Assembly (NCBI GenBank): GCA_030562195.1
Contig: CM060202.1
Location: 27,390,317 to 27,454,316 of the forward strand
DNA from: Nipponacmea schrenckii
Taxonomy: Eukaryota; Mollusca; Gastropoda; Lottiidae
Reading direction: 5' to 3'
Length of the DNA: 64,000 bases
Notes under the pieces: model-generated
Databases searched by the model: none
What the model was told of the DNA's origin: nothing
The model's input: the letters and a program-made list of their open reading frames with translations, nothing else
Translations under genes and position numbers: made by a program
Part shown: positions 35,163-47,386 of the stretch, piece by piece
How positions within the stretch are numbered: the first letter of the stretch is position 1
How the letters are laid out: each line of letters opens with the position of its first letter

Positions 35163-37368
35163 GTTAGATAATTATTACCCAGTTACTAAATGCCATTGAA
35201 AGAAGTTGTAATTATCTTGAATCTAAAATAATATTTTAAATATATATATTTCTTAAAAGATTCCAAAATAATTAATTCAAAACTTAAAATCTAGTTTAAC
35301 AAGTTTAACTGATAACAAACTCAAACAGCATTATCCATCTGCATTCTCCAAAATGGACTGTAAAGGTTATTTCTACTCCATATCTCTATACCCAGCCTGG
35401 ATTTTATCTTTTTTTTCTAGTTTACTTTTTGTATTTTTGGAAGTTAGTGATCTCATTAATGCTTTTATTCCTTTTTGATATTTTTATTACATATTCTCCA
35501 TGCTTATAAGTCTTAAACCCAGAAGGTTGGTAAGAGGTTTTTTGGTTTGTATATGAGCTTCTTTATGCTATTTGCACCATTTTTTTCTGATCACTCAGGA
35601 CTTCATCTTTAGAAAAGTAGCTTTTGGCCTGTCATATAAATTCTTAATTTTTGAATAAATCCACTAAACAATGAGTGTGGGGTATTAAGAGATTTCTGTA
35701 TATGACAAATGACTTCCAAATCATTTTAAAATGGTAAAATCTACCCTGTATCCCACATGGGAGGGTACATGTTCACTGGCTCTAAAACCTCTTACAAACC
35801 TTTTAATATAATTTTGTAGTCAATATTTTTTATTGCAATATTCAACATGGTATTAGATCAATGTTCTGAATGTAAATGTGCTTTTAAATGTTTTATTTAC
35901 CCATATTAAATATGAACAAAAAAAAAGTTAACAACTAAATGGGAAAATAACTACTGCTTCTTTTCCTTTTTTATTTGTCGTTTGCTTTTCGCTTGTTCTA
36001 TTGCCAACTATCAAGTGACTGACACATTACCATTCCAAACTTAGTCTCTATATCAGAAATATTTTCTGTATCCACATTCCTGCTGTTTAGTAAAACTATA
36101 TTCCTTATCTGCTTTCTGTTTTCTATCTCTTTTCTGTGTTACATCAGAAGTTTAACTTTAAAAATTCAAGAACAAATTTCTTGTTTATTTGTCTCCGGTC
36201 GTTTTGCTATCAAAATATAGGTGTTTGTCTTTCTCTGTTCTTCTTGCATTTGTTTTGTTTTAAATAGAATTTGGTTTGCAGAAGAAACTAAAAATTTACT
36301 TGGTTCTATTATGTTTTATTCTTCAACAAATACTGTATTTTTCTGTCTTCTGAGTTTGTAACAATATTTCGCTGTTTTATTAACAGAACATTTGTCAACG
36401 TGTTTTACCAATTGCTCTCATATTTCAAATACTAAATATATTTATCATTCTGTTTTTTTGAACAGATTTTTGTCAATCAGTAAATTTGTTGATTTCTGTT
36501 TCCTGTCCAGTAGTTTGTATTTGTCATTGTTTGTCTCAGTTTCGTTGTTGTTTGTTTTTTAAAAACCATTTAATATTAGTGTCTATATCCATATATATAT
36601 ATATATTTATACAAACATGTATTTCTTCAGCTAAACAGCTACCTTCATAATGTCCAATACCTTGACTGCAATAGCCATTATTCAGAAGTTTGTAAATGCA
36701 GTGATTTGATTGTATGCTAGCTAATACAGTCAATGAAATTGCCTGACTTTCAAACATTGATCCATAATGTTAAGTCTTTATATGGGGCACTGTATTTGTA
36801 AGTGTTTTAGGATTTCAAACCTGTCCTAGTGTTAGTTTATCATATTCAAACCCTAACCTTTAGAACTAACCTTTATTTCTCCATTCCTTCTGGCGACGTT
36901 TTTTTTCCTGGTATGCTGCCCAGAAAACCATGAAAATTGATGCATCTTAAGTTATAAAGAGTTGTTTCGAGTTGGCATGCTGCCCATTTCCATGTAAATT
37001 ATAGTTATATATTTAAGCCAAAATTAGAAGCCTAGAGTTCACAGGTTAATATTAGTTTTGTAAGATCGGTGGTGATTAGTTTTAGTGGAATTGCAGGAAC
37101 CACAGTCGTCTGCAAGAAAATTGGAATGGTGCAAATTAATATTACCAGTATCATCGATCTGCATAGCAAATTCAAAAAACTTCTGTACAATCCCTTTAAT
37201 ACAGGCCAATCGTATAATTCCATTAATTTAGTGATATTTCCTCTGTTCTAGTCAATGTATGATAAAATATTGTAATTATTAGCCTTATTGTCTGTACTTT
37301 TTTTTCATTAACAATACCATTTCAATACCACTTACGTGTTTTCTTTTTTAAAATGGGATCAATGACTC

Positions 37369-37592
37369 TTAAAGGCATACTGTCTCTTATGATGACCAAA
37401 CAGTTGAAATTTTTAAACTTGCCAGTGGACCTACTTGGTGTCAACAGTGAGAAATCCCTCAATTATCCAATAATAATCCATAAAATTAAATAATAATCCA
37501 TTAAAATCAGTAATTTCAAACATGCTAAGAAGCGTTTTTTAACATTCTTTTAGAATAATATTGACCATTATAAGAGGTAGTATTACTTTAAT
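37369..37592. mobile_element. MITE of the same family (shortened)
   Basis: Starts TTAAAGGCATACTGTCTCTT and ends ATAAGAGGTAGTATTACTTT then AA; about 90 bp shorter than the others. Confidence 0.65.
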
Positions 37593-38173
37593 TTTGAAAT
37601 GCAAGCTAACTTTTAAGGTGAAATTTACACGTTTATTTACATCGAGTACCATGAATATTGCAAAATACAAGGCAAATATGATAGAGACCAGGGCCTCACA
37701 ATTTTACAATGGAGCTGACTTTATGAATACAGATTATACATTGTTTTACATCGAGTAGATGACGATAAGTGATGAAAACATAGAGAAATTTATCAAGCAA
37801 ATAGCATGAAAGTAAACAAGACAATAACCTTAATGGTAATATTAAGCTTGTCGTAGAGGATTTGAAATTTACTTCTTTGTGGTTGCCACCTGTGTTGTTC
37901 ACCGACACCTGTTCTCAAAGATGACCCTATCTACGTTTAAATTTCTTATTTGTCACAAGTCAATTTAATTTCTTAAAGACATGCGAACTCCGATATTGTA
38001 CAGCTCAAAACAAAGCTTGGATAAAGAAAAATAACAATTCGTTTGGAACACCAATCGGCACCACAGGAAAATGAACTTGTGACTATGGATTTAAGATAGA
38101 CTAGTTGGTTCATAACGGATATGCTTTTCTTCACAGCCCCAAAAATAGTTCAATTCAGAGCTCATCCATGCTT

Positions 38174-38547
38174 TTACTGGTTGGCATACACATTATCTGT
38201 TTTAGAGTCCAAAACTGGGTTCTGGCATTTCTCAGATTTATCCACCACTCCGTATACTTTATCAGGATCGAAGTTCGGGTTACTTTTCTCAGCTTCGTCT
38301 TCTTTGTCAGAAGCTTTAGAATCACCAGTGGGATCTTTCTTTCTAACAACTCCATAAACCTTACTGGCATCGAAATTGGGGTTGGAGCTCTCAGGCTGAT
38401 CAACACCCTGAGGTGTTTCATTTAGGCTAACGAAATCCCCATCGCTAACTGTCCAGTCATATTTTGATACTGGTAAGTTATCAAGATCATCGTAGTTACC
38501 TTCAGCTGAAAATCCCACTGATTCTTGAGTAAGTGGTGTGAATGGCC
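38174..38547 (-). CDS. IgR1 exon 4: cytoplasmic tail with NPNFD/VYGVV repeats
   Basis: Acceptor AATTACAG, phase 1, TAA at 38174-38176. The tail contains GNYDDL, KYDWT, NPNFDASKVYGVV and NPNFDPDKVYGVV, and ends DNVYANQ. YANQ fits the Y-x-N-x consensus for Grb2-type SH2 binding. NPNF resembles NPxF/Y sites for PTB domains. The exon is the same length as in IgR2 (374 nt). Confidence 0.85.
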
Positions 38548-41500
38548 CTGTAATTAAAAAAAATGTTATTTCTCTACATTGACTTTTACGGAGAATCTCA
38601 AGCACCCCTTTTCAGACTACACGCTACTAAAAAAGTGTTCACTAATATATATTTATTCAAGGCAACTTATTGATATACCATATAACCAATATTAATTATG
38701 CGGACTTTCGTAGTATCCCGAATATTCTGTAGATATATTACTAAGACTCAGACACAAAGCAATGCGCTTTAAGCTACCAAATTATCCCTTTATCCCGGAT
38801 ATTATTGAAGAGGTACTTTAATGTAACTGAAGAGATATTTTGATCTATTCAAGTGTTAATATCTAGGAAGAAAGACATACTTCCTTGTACAGTATGACTA
38901 GATATTTTAGTTACAGAAAATACTTTTACCCACTTCATATCTATGAGATTTCAAAAATATTATTTTTTTTTTGCAGTTTTCGCCATGTCGTGTCACAATA
39001 CACCAAATCAATCTGATTTTTCAAAAACAATTTCTGGTGGAAACAAGACAGACTTGCGCCTATTCCTTTATGTATGTGGTGTTAGGGTGTATCGAGACGA
39101 GTCTCACTGAAAGCACTAGGTCATAGAACTATAGATAAGCTTATTGATTTGTGAATTGCCCCCCACCACTCCAGTCTGTCCCTTATTTGAACCCAAACTC
39201 CAGAGCTGACTACCGTCCATTCACACCCACACCTTGTGGCAGTAGCTGAGCACAATAAATGGGAAAAGGGGGGATTCTACTCTCTAATTTACAACTGGCG
39301 TATTCATACATTTACATCTTCACAATGTCAACCTTTTACAAACTTCGTACATATACATCTTTGCATACATCTTTGCATACATCTTCAAAATGTCCAGCTA
39401 TTACGAACTTCGCACTTATACATATTTACAATGTCAAGCTATTACGAATTTCATCTTCATAATATTAACTTAGTCAGGTTTTTGATACAAACCTTGTTTG
39501 GCCCGATCCTGTTTTCTTGTTTTGTAGCACATCACAGCGATAATGATAATTACCAAAACTAAGACACCAACAGCACTACAGATTATTAGAGTGATATTAA
39601 AATTATTTGGTTGGTTGTTGGTATTATTGGTACTAGAGACTGGTGGTTGACCGGCAGGTGAACTAGAGGATGGTGGTTTGTTTACGGTCCGAGGATCTGT
39701 GCTGGATGATGTCGATGATGCTGTCGATGATGGTGGTACAGGTGTTGTTGTCCGTCGTGGTCGAACGGTTGTACTTTTAGTTTCCTGGGTTGTTGTTGGT
39801 TCTGAAAGAGATGACGTCATACAGAACAACATCGCGTAGATTTAAGTACCTCGTATAATATCGTAAAATTGAGTTTGATATATTACTTGTTGTCAAGAAA
39901 GACATGCAAACAATGCAGATTCGTAATTTCTGAACTCAAAAGAAACTTCAGGTTTGTCCCTTCTTCTTAATGTTAAATTCGTCTTAAACCTGCACATATC
40001 TCATGTATTCTATTGGATTGCCCATAACACTGTACAAACTGTGGCTTATATTTTAAGACTTTCTGTGGAGACCAACTGTTTTAATAACGTACCAATGCAA
40101 CCAAATCGATGATTATACAAACTTTTGTAACACGAAGTTCAAAATACATTGACATTGAGAGGATTTGTTTTTTTCAGAAAACGATTTCGTTAATGTTAGT
40201 ATGATCTTATTATTTAGATTAAGACATGGAACGTGTTAATTTTGAAGAAAGCTTAGGTCAATCAGAAAATTTGAAATATAGGTTTAAGCAACAGGAACTA
40301 ATCTAATGCTCGAATTTCGATTTTAAAATGGCTAAACTTTTATCCTAAAAAAACCAAAAAAACCCAAAAACCTGAAAACATTGTTGCTAGAAAAACACAA
40401 GAATTGTTAGGTCCAAACTTTAGAATATTTCTTGACAATAGTCTTTATTTGAAATGTAGCAAAAAATAAACTAGAAAAAATATAACAAACTTGTAATAAT
40501 CACGGCAATGGTCGAGATAAACCTGCGAATTTTTCTATCCAGTTTCCTCTTATTAAGGAAAAGCGTCTAGTAGCTCGGATGAGACATCACGCTCAGGCCC
40601 CATGTGCCACAGGTACGTGTGGACACGATAGTCTATTATACGTGCCTATGAGTTCCCCAAATGACACCCAATGAAAAATATAAATTTTGTTTCATTTCTT
40701 TATATTTTTCTTTCATATTAAATCGTTTCATAGTTGTTTTCAGCTATTTTGGGGAAGGAACAAATTTTTAGATGGAAGTGCGAAATGCACACTCTCGCAT
40801 TCTAAAAATGTTCTACTAAAGGCAAATAAACAAAAAGTCTCTGATACTCAGACTTCTCTTCTTTCTATGCAACTGGCATAGCTAAAATGAGACTCGATAA
40901 TAGAGGAAGATCTCAGGAAGAGGAAGAGGTCAGGGTGTAAGAGACTAGTATAATTTCACGAAAGGATGTGGATGACGAAACTGAGGTAGAAAAACGCGAG
41001 AGTGCGCACATGGAAGTTCCGTCTAAAAAATTACATCATTACATTTTACTGAAAACAATTTAAATAAACGTTTATTAAAGAAATGAAACAAAATTTATAT
41101 TTTTCATTGGGGGTCATTCGGGGAACTCATAGACTTTTTATAAAAGTCTATCCTGTCCAAACATAGGCCTACCTGTGCCATGTGCACGTTTAAGACCCCA
41201 ACAAACAATTTCGGTTACTCTTTAACTGATAATTAGACTTGATCTAATCCAATCAATTCAAATGTCTTGAATGTCTTATTCACCAATAAATAAAATTAAT
41301 TTTTCATTTTAAAAACCACTTAAAGGGGCCCAGGCTTGATTTTTAGGGGTCGTTTTGGGCCTTTGTTACATTTAAACAGTCCTCAGAAATACTCAAGCTC
41401 TAAGAAAATCGCAAAATACCTTGAAATATACCTCAAACAAAACATTTCACTTTTCATTTTTTTTCCGTGCTGTACGCGGCTGGTCTCCAGTCAGTCTGAA

Positions 41501-43354
41501 AATTGTGTGTCCTGTTGACAAAGTCTACAATTGAAAATGCGTTGTAGTCTATTTATATAGATGACCGCTTTTGCACGACGGGAAGGATAACACTTTGATT
41601 ATCAAGACGAACCGGTTTCCAATATGGCGGGACGTTCGTAATTTCTTAAGACATTACGATTTTTCAAACACGGATAATTATGGATACACATGGATTTGAA
41701 GGCTCAAATTTCAAAGGTAAGCTCTGTAGACTATTTCTGATTAGCTAATCAAAAGATTTCATGTGTTTGAGGCTGTCGGATGATTTTCTGCAACAAATAA
41801 AGCCTGGGCCAGTGCCGGACAGCGTATACTTTTATTTACACCTGTTTTGTAGGCTATATACCGCCTTCTAAAAGTTATTTAATATTGTCTTTTATACCAC
41901 TTGATATAGAATATATCAAATAAACGATCTTACTGATGGTCGAAAAAGTACTAAATGTTTCGTCCAATAAACTATCTTGTACATCAACGAGATTGCTGGC
42001 CAGAATGAACTAGCAATCAATCCTGATTTTTCCAAAGGGTTAGCCGCCTAAACCCTCACCAACAGACGAGCGGCAAAGGGGAATGCACGAGGCACATGCG
42101 GCACTCCGAATTTTACTAAATATAACGACCCATTTACTTTTACCCCCCCCCCCCCCCCACCAGTTTTTTGGAGCCTCCTACAGCCCTGTTTACAGTCATA
42201 GGGTCAGAGTATAAACAAGCTTCTAAATGATCACAGTAACTATTGATTTGGAAATGTGTGTATTAAACATGTCAAATTGATTTTCAAAACTGTTAGAAAC
42301 ATTCAGTCGAATCTGAAAGGCACTTTTGGAGTTTTTACAGAGGATAGTTTACTGATGAATAAGGCAAATACGAACCAGAGTTTCTAACTGTTATATTAAG
42401 TACATCAGAATGTATTCTGGTATCTGTTGAATGAACACAACTCCACTGTACTGTTTGTGGACTACTCTCTCCACGAAGGACTTTTAATTTAATTATATAG
42501 TCATTCCCATTTCTTTTTAATTCACATTTATATTTCTGGGTATCAGGTGTTGGTATTTCGCATTTACCATAAGACGTCTGAATAATCGTATTTTTGTTCC
42601 TTTTAAATCCAAACTTTGCATATACAGTTTGACACGTAATAGCAAACTCTTCTCCTGGTGATACAGTGGTAGGGTAAGCCGAAATAGAAATAAGTTCTAC
42701 AATATAAAAATATAGCAGAATTACATGTATCATACAAAGAAAACTAATCCATAAGAAATATATTTGGTTTAGTTTAATCGTGGCAGAAATGATAGGCCCT
42801 CACGTGATCGAAGAGCCTTAAATTATCTAACCCGTCTGTGCAGCTGTGAACGTTAACTTCGTCTTATAACTGATAACATTTATTCTCTAAAAAGTGGCAA
42901 TAGTAATAGCTCGGCATTTCGAAGAAGAGTAAAATTCTGTAAGCTGTCTTTCATTCACTAATTGTTCGATTCATCTTACTAGCTTTTACATTTCATTGTA
43001 TTCACCAACTCAACGCAGGTGGTTTAACATGGTTCAATGTACCGAATGTCAGACATTCAACAAGGAATTTTACCAAGCTTAAAACTAATAAATTTTTTAA
43101 GGAAATCATTTATTTAAAAAATAAATCATTTATTATATTGATATAAAAAGATTAAAGTTGATTGAAAAAAAAGAATTGTCTCATTTAACTGTTTCTATGA
43201 ACGGATTTAAATTCATAAATTTTCAGAGAGTTCATTTTTTATAACACCTCTTTATTGTATTGAAATTATGGAAGAAAAACTTACTAGACTGTGTTACACA
43301 ATCCTGTATCCATAAAATAACTAGAAAATAAACAACACGATAAAAATACATCAT
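38174..43354 (-). CDS. IgR1: single-Ig type I membrane receptor with long tyrosine-motif tail
   Basis: Exons on the minus strand: 43285-43354, 42376-42696, 39493-39801, 38174-38547; about 357 residues, all junctions phase 1. Order: hydrophobic signal peptide (MMYFYRVVYFLVILW), one Ig-like domain with four cysteines (ITCQ, GKCE, YKCE, WSCV), a mucin-like Ser/Thr/Pro stalk, a membrane span (LIICSAVGVLVLVIIIIAVM), and a 125-residue tail. The tail carries NYDDL, KYDWT, two copies of NPNFD....VYGVV and a C-terminal NVYANQ. Such tails usually bind SH2/PTB adaptors once phosphorylated; here that is inference. First and most leftward of four tandem paralogues. The Ig exon donor (GTTCGT) and TM exon donor (GTTTGT) are non-consensus. 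I do not recognise the family by name. Confidence 0.85.
39305..39475 (-). repeat. Short array of the 41-bp core in IgR1 intron
   Basis: The reverse complement of the TAATAGCTTGACATTGTGAA unit is repeated with ACATCTT spacers between IgR1 exons 3 and 4. Confidence 0.75.
39493..39801 (-). CDS. IgR1 exon 3: Ser/Thr/Pro stalk and transmembrane segment
   Basis: Acceptor CTCTTTCAG, donor GTTTGT, phase 1-1, 103 codons. The stalk is dense in Thr, Ser and Pro (TTTPVPPSSTASSTSSSTD), suited to O-glycosylation. The shared block SPAGQPPVS is followed by NNTNN. The span LIICSAVGVLVLVIIIIAVM ends with the basic stop-transfer YKTRKQDR. Confidence 0.85.
40595..41190. mobile_element. Foldback element about 0.6 kb
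   Basis: The sequence from about 40595 reads back, reverse-complemented, from about 41190. Matching pieces are GGTACGTGTGGACACGATAG, TATGAGTTCCCCAAATGACA, AATTTTGTTTCATTTCTTTA and the inner ACTCTCGC block. Homology persists nearly to the centre (about 40890). Lies in the large intron between IgR1 exons 2 and 3. Confidence 0.75.
42376..42696 (-). CDS. IgR1 exon 2: four-Cys Ig-like domain (type B)
   Basis: Acceptor TATTGTAG, phase 1-1, 107 codons. Cysteines in EFAITCQTV, YGKCEI, KYKCEL and VQWSCVH. The first and last fit the B and F strands of an Ig fold; the inner two probably form a second disulfide. Sequon NIT lies near the end. The canonical C-strand Trp is absent. It is only about 35-40% identical by eye to the IgR2/IgR3 domain. 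The donor is the weak GTTCGT. Confidence 0.82.
43285..43354 (-). CDS. IgR1 exon 1: signal peptide
   Basis: ATGATG start, 70 nt, ends in phase 1 before GTAAGT. MMYFYRVVYFLVILWIQDC is a short basic n-region followed by a hydrophobic core. Nearly identical copies start IgR2, IgR3 and IgR4. Confidence 0.85.
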
Positions 43355-43497
43355 TTTATTGATCTGTTGTCAGTACCACGATTTCAATATAAATAATAAT
43401 TATTATATACAGTATATATCTCTAGTGTCTGTTATAGACTGATAATAAATATAGTCAATTATACCAGGTTTAAATCAGGAAGTTAAGATTACTGATA
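43355..43497 (-). promoter_or_regulatory. IgR1 upstream block (5' UTR/core promoter), conserved in all four copies
   Basis: About 140 bp immediately 5' of the ATG are almost identical to the matching segments of IgR2-IgR4 and contain several TATA-like stretches. Conservation stops abruptly after the shared GAAGTTAA on the plus strand. It probably holds the start site and core promoter; the exact start cannot be placed by eye. Confidence 0.5.
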
Positions 43498-43779
43498 TAA
43501 CTAAGAAATATGTGAGCGGAAACTATGATACGTGCTGTGAGTATTAACTCTCAGGGAAACCAATATCTAGTTAAAATAATGACAATAGAACTCTAGTATA
43601 TTCAGTAAAAGCGTCTCGGTGGCGCACATTTTGGAATAACATATTTGCTTTTAATATCACTGATGATAGGTATTATCAGAATATGTATGGTTTTACATTA
43701 TTTCTTTATTAGAGATCGGAATAGAGAAACTTTGTTTGTTGTTGATGGATAGTCGCAGTTGAGGTGTCTAGGAAGCTCT

Positions 43780-44045
43780 TGATTTTGCCAATTCGATGCA
43801 GATGGAAGTTCTTCTTGTGGGACCTACACATAAACTTAAAACTTGCACTGTTAACTCTCTGCAGATGGGGCATTCCAAAATTCCAGTGTCCAATGTTGTA
43901 AAAAATTTGGGTATTCTCATTGACAGCAATCTTTCTTTCAACAACCATGTCAACCACGTCAGTAAAGTCTGCCATTATCATCTCCGTAGAATTGGATCCA
44001 TTCGCCACCTTATTACAGAAGATGCATAAAGTTCATTGCTACTCA
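43780..44045 (+). mobile_element. LINE reverse transcriptase C-terminal fragment
   Basis: Plus-strand frame: MEVLLVGPTHKLK, then VVKNLGILIDSNLSFNNHVN and KVCHYHLRRIGSIRHLI. This is the NLGV.FDS.LSF..H motif downstream of the RT active site in CR1/L2/Jockey-type LINEs. The frame breaks at ITEDA stop. It lies just upstream of the IgR1 promoter block. Confidence 0.7.
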
Positions 44046-45302
44046 GGACTGCATTCTGTTTGATTCTTAAAAGTTGTTAGTAATTGTTTCATATTATTCA
44101 TTTTACCTTCTCTGCTTTAGATTGCTTTTAGCGTCTCTTATCTAGGGTAATTATCTTATAATATATATATATATTACATTATATCAATCTTTAATAATGG
44201 TTTAATTCTAAAATATAATTTCTGCACCACATCATTCTTAAAAGATTTATATATCTCTGTAACAGAATTTCCAAGATATTTTTATGCAATTTTCAAGTTT
44301 TGTATTTCTTTCGGGTGTTTTCATATTATGCCAATAGTTTGTAAGTAAAAGCTGTTTATTACATTATGTGTACATTTGATTACTGATATATTTAATTATA
44401 TAGTATGTAAATACTACATTATTGATAATGATAAATATAACATTTTGTTAATATTTTCCCTATGGTTATATTATAAAAATTTATATTGCAGTGAACGAAC
44501 TGTTTTTAATAAAAAAGTATCAGATGAGGCATTTGTAATTTGTTCATTGCCCCAGATAATATGAATAAATGGCCAGGTCACGTGATGTATTGCTTTTACA
44601 CACCAATAATGCTAATAAGAACTTTTAAATACAATTCAGTGTTTTACATGACCGGTTTTGCCACAAATCTTAGATTGTGCTAGCTTTTGTGTGTTTCTAC
44701 TACATGTAGTTGAATTGCCGAACCATTACGGTTCGGGAACCGAAAACCTCATATTTCTCGTTCGACAATTGGGGCCAAATGAAAGCTATCTTTAAAGTCA
44801 GATTTTAAAACAGTTGAAATTCCAAAAGCCGGCCTTTTCCCAACTAGTTTTTCGGTTGAAGCACATCATCGGTAATCTTGCACATCGCGATAATATGTCA
44901 ATTATGATACGCGACTTATTGGTCGAGACTGACGTGGTTCGGGAAACACAGCGTTTTGTCACGTGACAAACTGCAGTATATCGAAAAATAAACGCTTGTT
45001 TGTGTTTCTGGTATACTGAGGCAGTCATCTAAGTGGAAATGTAAATATTGTTTGCATCAACCTCCACGTAAAGATGGGCGTCATTTTTGCGTACTTGTAG
45101 TGCAGAAGATCACCATAATGTCTGTCCTTGGTGTGCTTCAGGCTGTGAACAACAGTGAACCAAGTACCAATCTTTGTGGCTCAAATTGGTGTTTTTTTCT
45201 TTGCTGCTTGCTGCATCTAAATTGTCGCTATGATTCTTCCTATGTCTTTACTACCTTATGACAAACTTTCTTGTGTTGGTGATTATTATACCATTTATCA
45301 TG

Positions 45303-46330
45303 TGGCCATATTGTTTAAAGTCTATTGAGTTTTGGGCATAAATTAAAAGATTTGATGTTCACAAAAAGAGTTCGTGTTCAGAAAGTTGTTGTTTTTAACA
45401 TCTATTGACTTGATCAATAAGAATCTTTACAATCCGTAAATGTCTTAATAATTATTGAAAAATCGAGTTGTCGACTAATCTATGGAGAAGAACCATATTC
45501 GAAAATAGTAGACAAATTATGATCTGCTTGTCTCTCTTGTAATTACCAGATCTATTGTAACAATATTTATGATTCATTAAGATAAGGTTAATGCAAAAAA
45601 GGTTTTATTGACCAAGCTTACAAAAAATATTACAATTACAGATAAATACTAAGACTTAATCATATACAAAGATATTAAATAAATAAATACATAAATGAAA
45701 TGAAATGAAAAAACTATTGCAAATAAATACTGAATCATATACAAAGATAAATAAATGAAATGAAAAAAAAATACAAATAAATACTTAATCATATACAAAG
45801 ATAAATAAATAAATACATAACTGAAATGAAATAAATAAATAGATACTTAAATAAATTAATAAATAAATAATAATAAATAAAATGTGGCCGTATTGTTTAA
45901 AGTCTATTGAGTTTTGGGCATAAATTAAAAGATTTGATGTTCACAAAAAGAGTTCGTGTTCAGAAAGTTGTTGTTTTTAACATCTATTGACTTGATCAAT
46001 AAGAATCTTTACAATCCGTAAATGTCTTAATAATTATTGAAAAATCGAGTTGTCGACTAATCTATGGAGAAGAACCATCATTCGAAAATAGTAGACAAAT
46101 TATGATCTGCTTGTCTCTCTTGTAATTACCAGATCTATTGTAACAATATTTATGATTCATTAAGATAAGGTTAATGCAAAAAAGGTTTTATTGACCAAGC
46201 TTACAAAATATAACAATAACAGATAAATACTAAGACTTAATCATATACAAAGATAAATACATAAATACATAACTGAAATGAAATAAATAAATAGATACTT
46301 AAATAAATTAATAGTAAATAGAATAAAAAA
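45303..46330. repeat. Direct duplication, two copies about 582 bp apart
   Basis: 45303 onward and 45885 onward are almost identical (GTTTAAAGTCTATTGAGTTT ... TTATTGACCAAGCTTACAAA ... CTTAATCATATACAAAGATA). Each ends in an AT-rich AAATAAATA tract. Confidence 0.9.
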
Positions 46331-46764
46331 AAACAAGAGAGAAATCATCTGACACCTTCACGTCTCACCTCCACGTCTCGGATGTAAAGAAGTGTACGTA
46401 GGTCCTACAGCCTAAAAAATGCCTAGCTTCTAGGCTAATTATTTTGAAACCAATGTAAAACAATAGTAAATATACAAAAGCAATGAATATAAAATACAAT
46501 ACAATTTAAATATTACTATATTATTTTAGTAACAAAACAATCACCCAATTAGAATGCAATGGCCATGCCACATCTTCACAATTTAAGCTAACAGCTGAAG
46601 GAATTCCACGACAAAAATTTCCTTCCTTGCCACTTGTGTTGGGTAAAAACAAATGTCCTAAAATTGTCCATTGACTTTGTGTTTTTTTTATTTCTTAGAT
46701 TAATAAGTTATTTTAAATTGTAATGGATTTTAAAAAAAGATTTTCTAAATTTTTAACCTTTACA

Positions 46765-46925
46765 TTTTCCAATCGGACGTCTGTGGTTGTTACAATTCCA
46801 CTAAAACTAGTTCCTTATGACATCACAAACTGCGGAGCATATTTCTTTTTAGCGGCAAGTGACGTCATCAAACTCTAAGTTTTAGTCGAATTGTAGAAAC
46901 TACGGACGTCTGACTGAAGTTTGGA
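46765..46925. mobile_element. Palindromic MITE (GACGTCTG family), most complete copy
   Basis: Left arm 46765-46826 (GGACGTCTGTGGTTGTTACA, ATTCCACTAAAACTAG, TATGACATCAC) pairs with right arm 46861-46925. A second, more diverged copy follows at about 47040-47240. Single-arm relatives occur at about 1535-1620, 2985-3030, 5515-5650, 13040-13165 and 37070-37205. Confidence 0.7.
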
Positions 46926-47386
46926 ATGGTGCTAATGGATGCTATGAGTGTCCCCGACAAACACACAATTAGCAGAAAACCTCTTTACAACCTCTTTAAA
47001 GCATCCGATATCTGATTATACAATTACAGCTTCAAGGTGACAAAACAAGGATTGTAAACAGGTTTTCTAAGTTTGAATGTGTATCGGGACGATCTATGGT
47101 TCTTGCGATTCCGTTACAACAATGTGTTTGATGACGTCACTAATCGAGAAGATACTAGTGTGATTCAAGCTTATTTGTTGTCAGCGTCCATGATACACAT
47201 ACAAATTCGAAAACCTCTTTACAACCCCTTTAAGATATCGATTTTCAGCACAAAACATTGGTTGCTAGCACCCACCTTATAATTGCTTGTGTGGTGACTA
47301 TGTAATTAAGATAGAGTTATCCGATCACAGAAAGTTAGCGTGTCAAAAATGTAAGTAGAATTACCAAACTCTTCCTATCCATGCCT

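Larger units (their letters stand above)
34247..38173. other. Intergenic region between convergent genes
   Basis: The pseudokinase gene (+) and IgR1 (-) end towards each other here. Besides the MITEs and the inverted repeat at 35012-35162 nothing gene-like is seen. A plus-strand TTTATT at 37632-37637 (AATAAA on the minus strand) is the nearest candidate IgR1 polyA signal I found. Confidence 0.45.
44046..47386. other. Intergenic region IgR1-IgR2
   Basis: Contains the 582-bp duplication and the palindromic MITE pair. No supported gene. Confidence 0.5.

Noticed and set aside
38105..38425. Plus-strand frames of 78 and 106 codons and a second minus-strand frame of 88 codons
   Set aside because: Shadows of the IgR1 tail exon on 38174-38547.
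43709..44008. Minus-strand 99-codon frame
   Set aside because: Antisense to a LINE reverse-transcriptase fragment with clear motifs on the plus strand.
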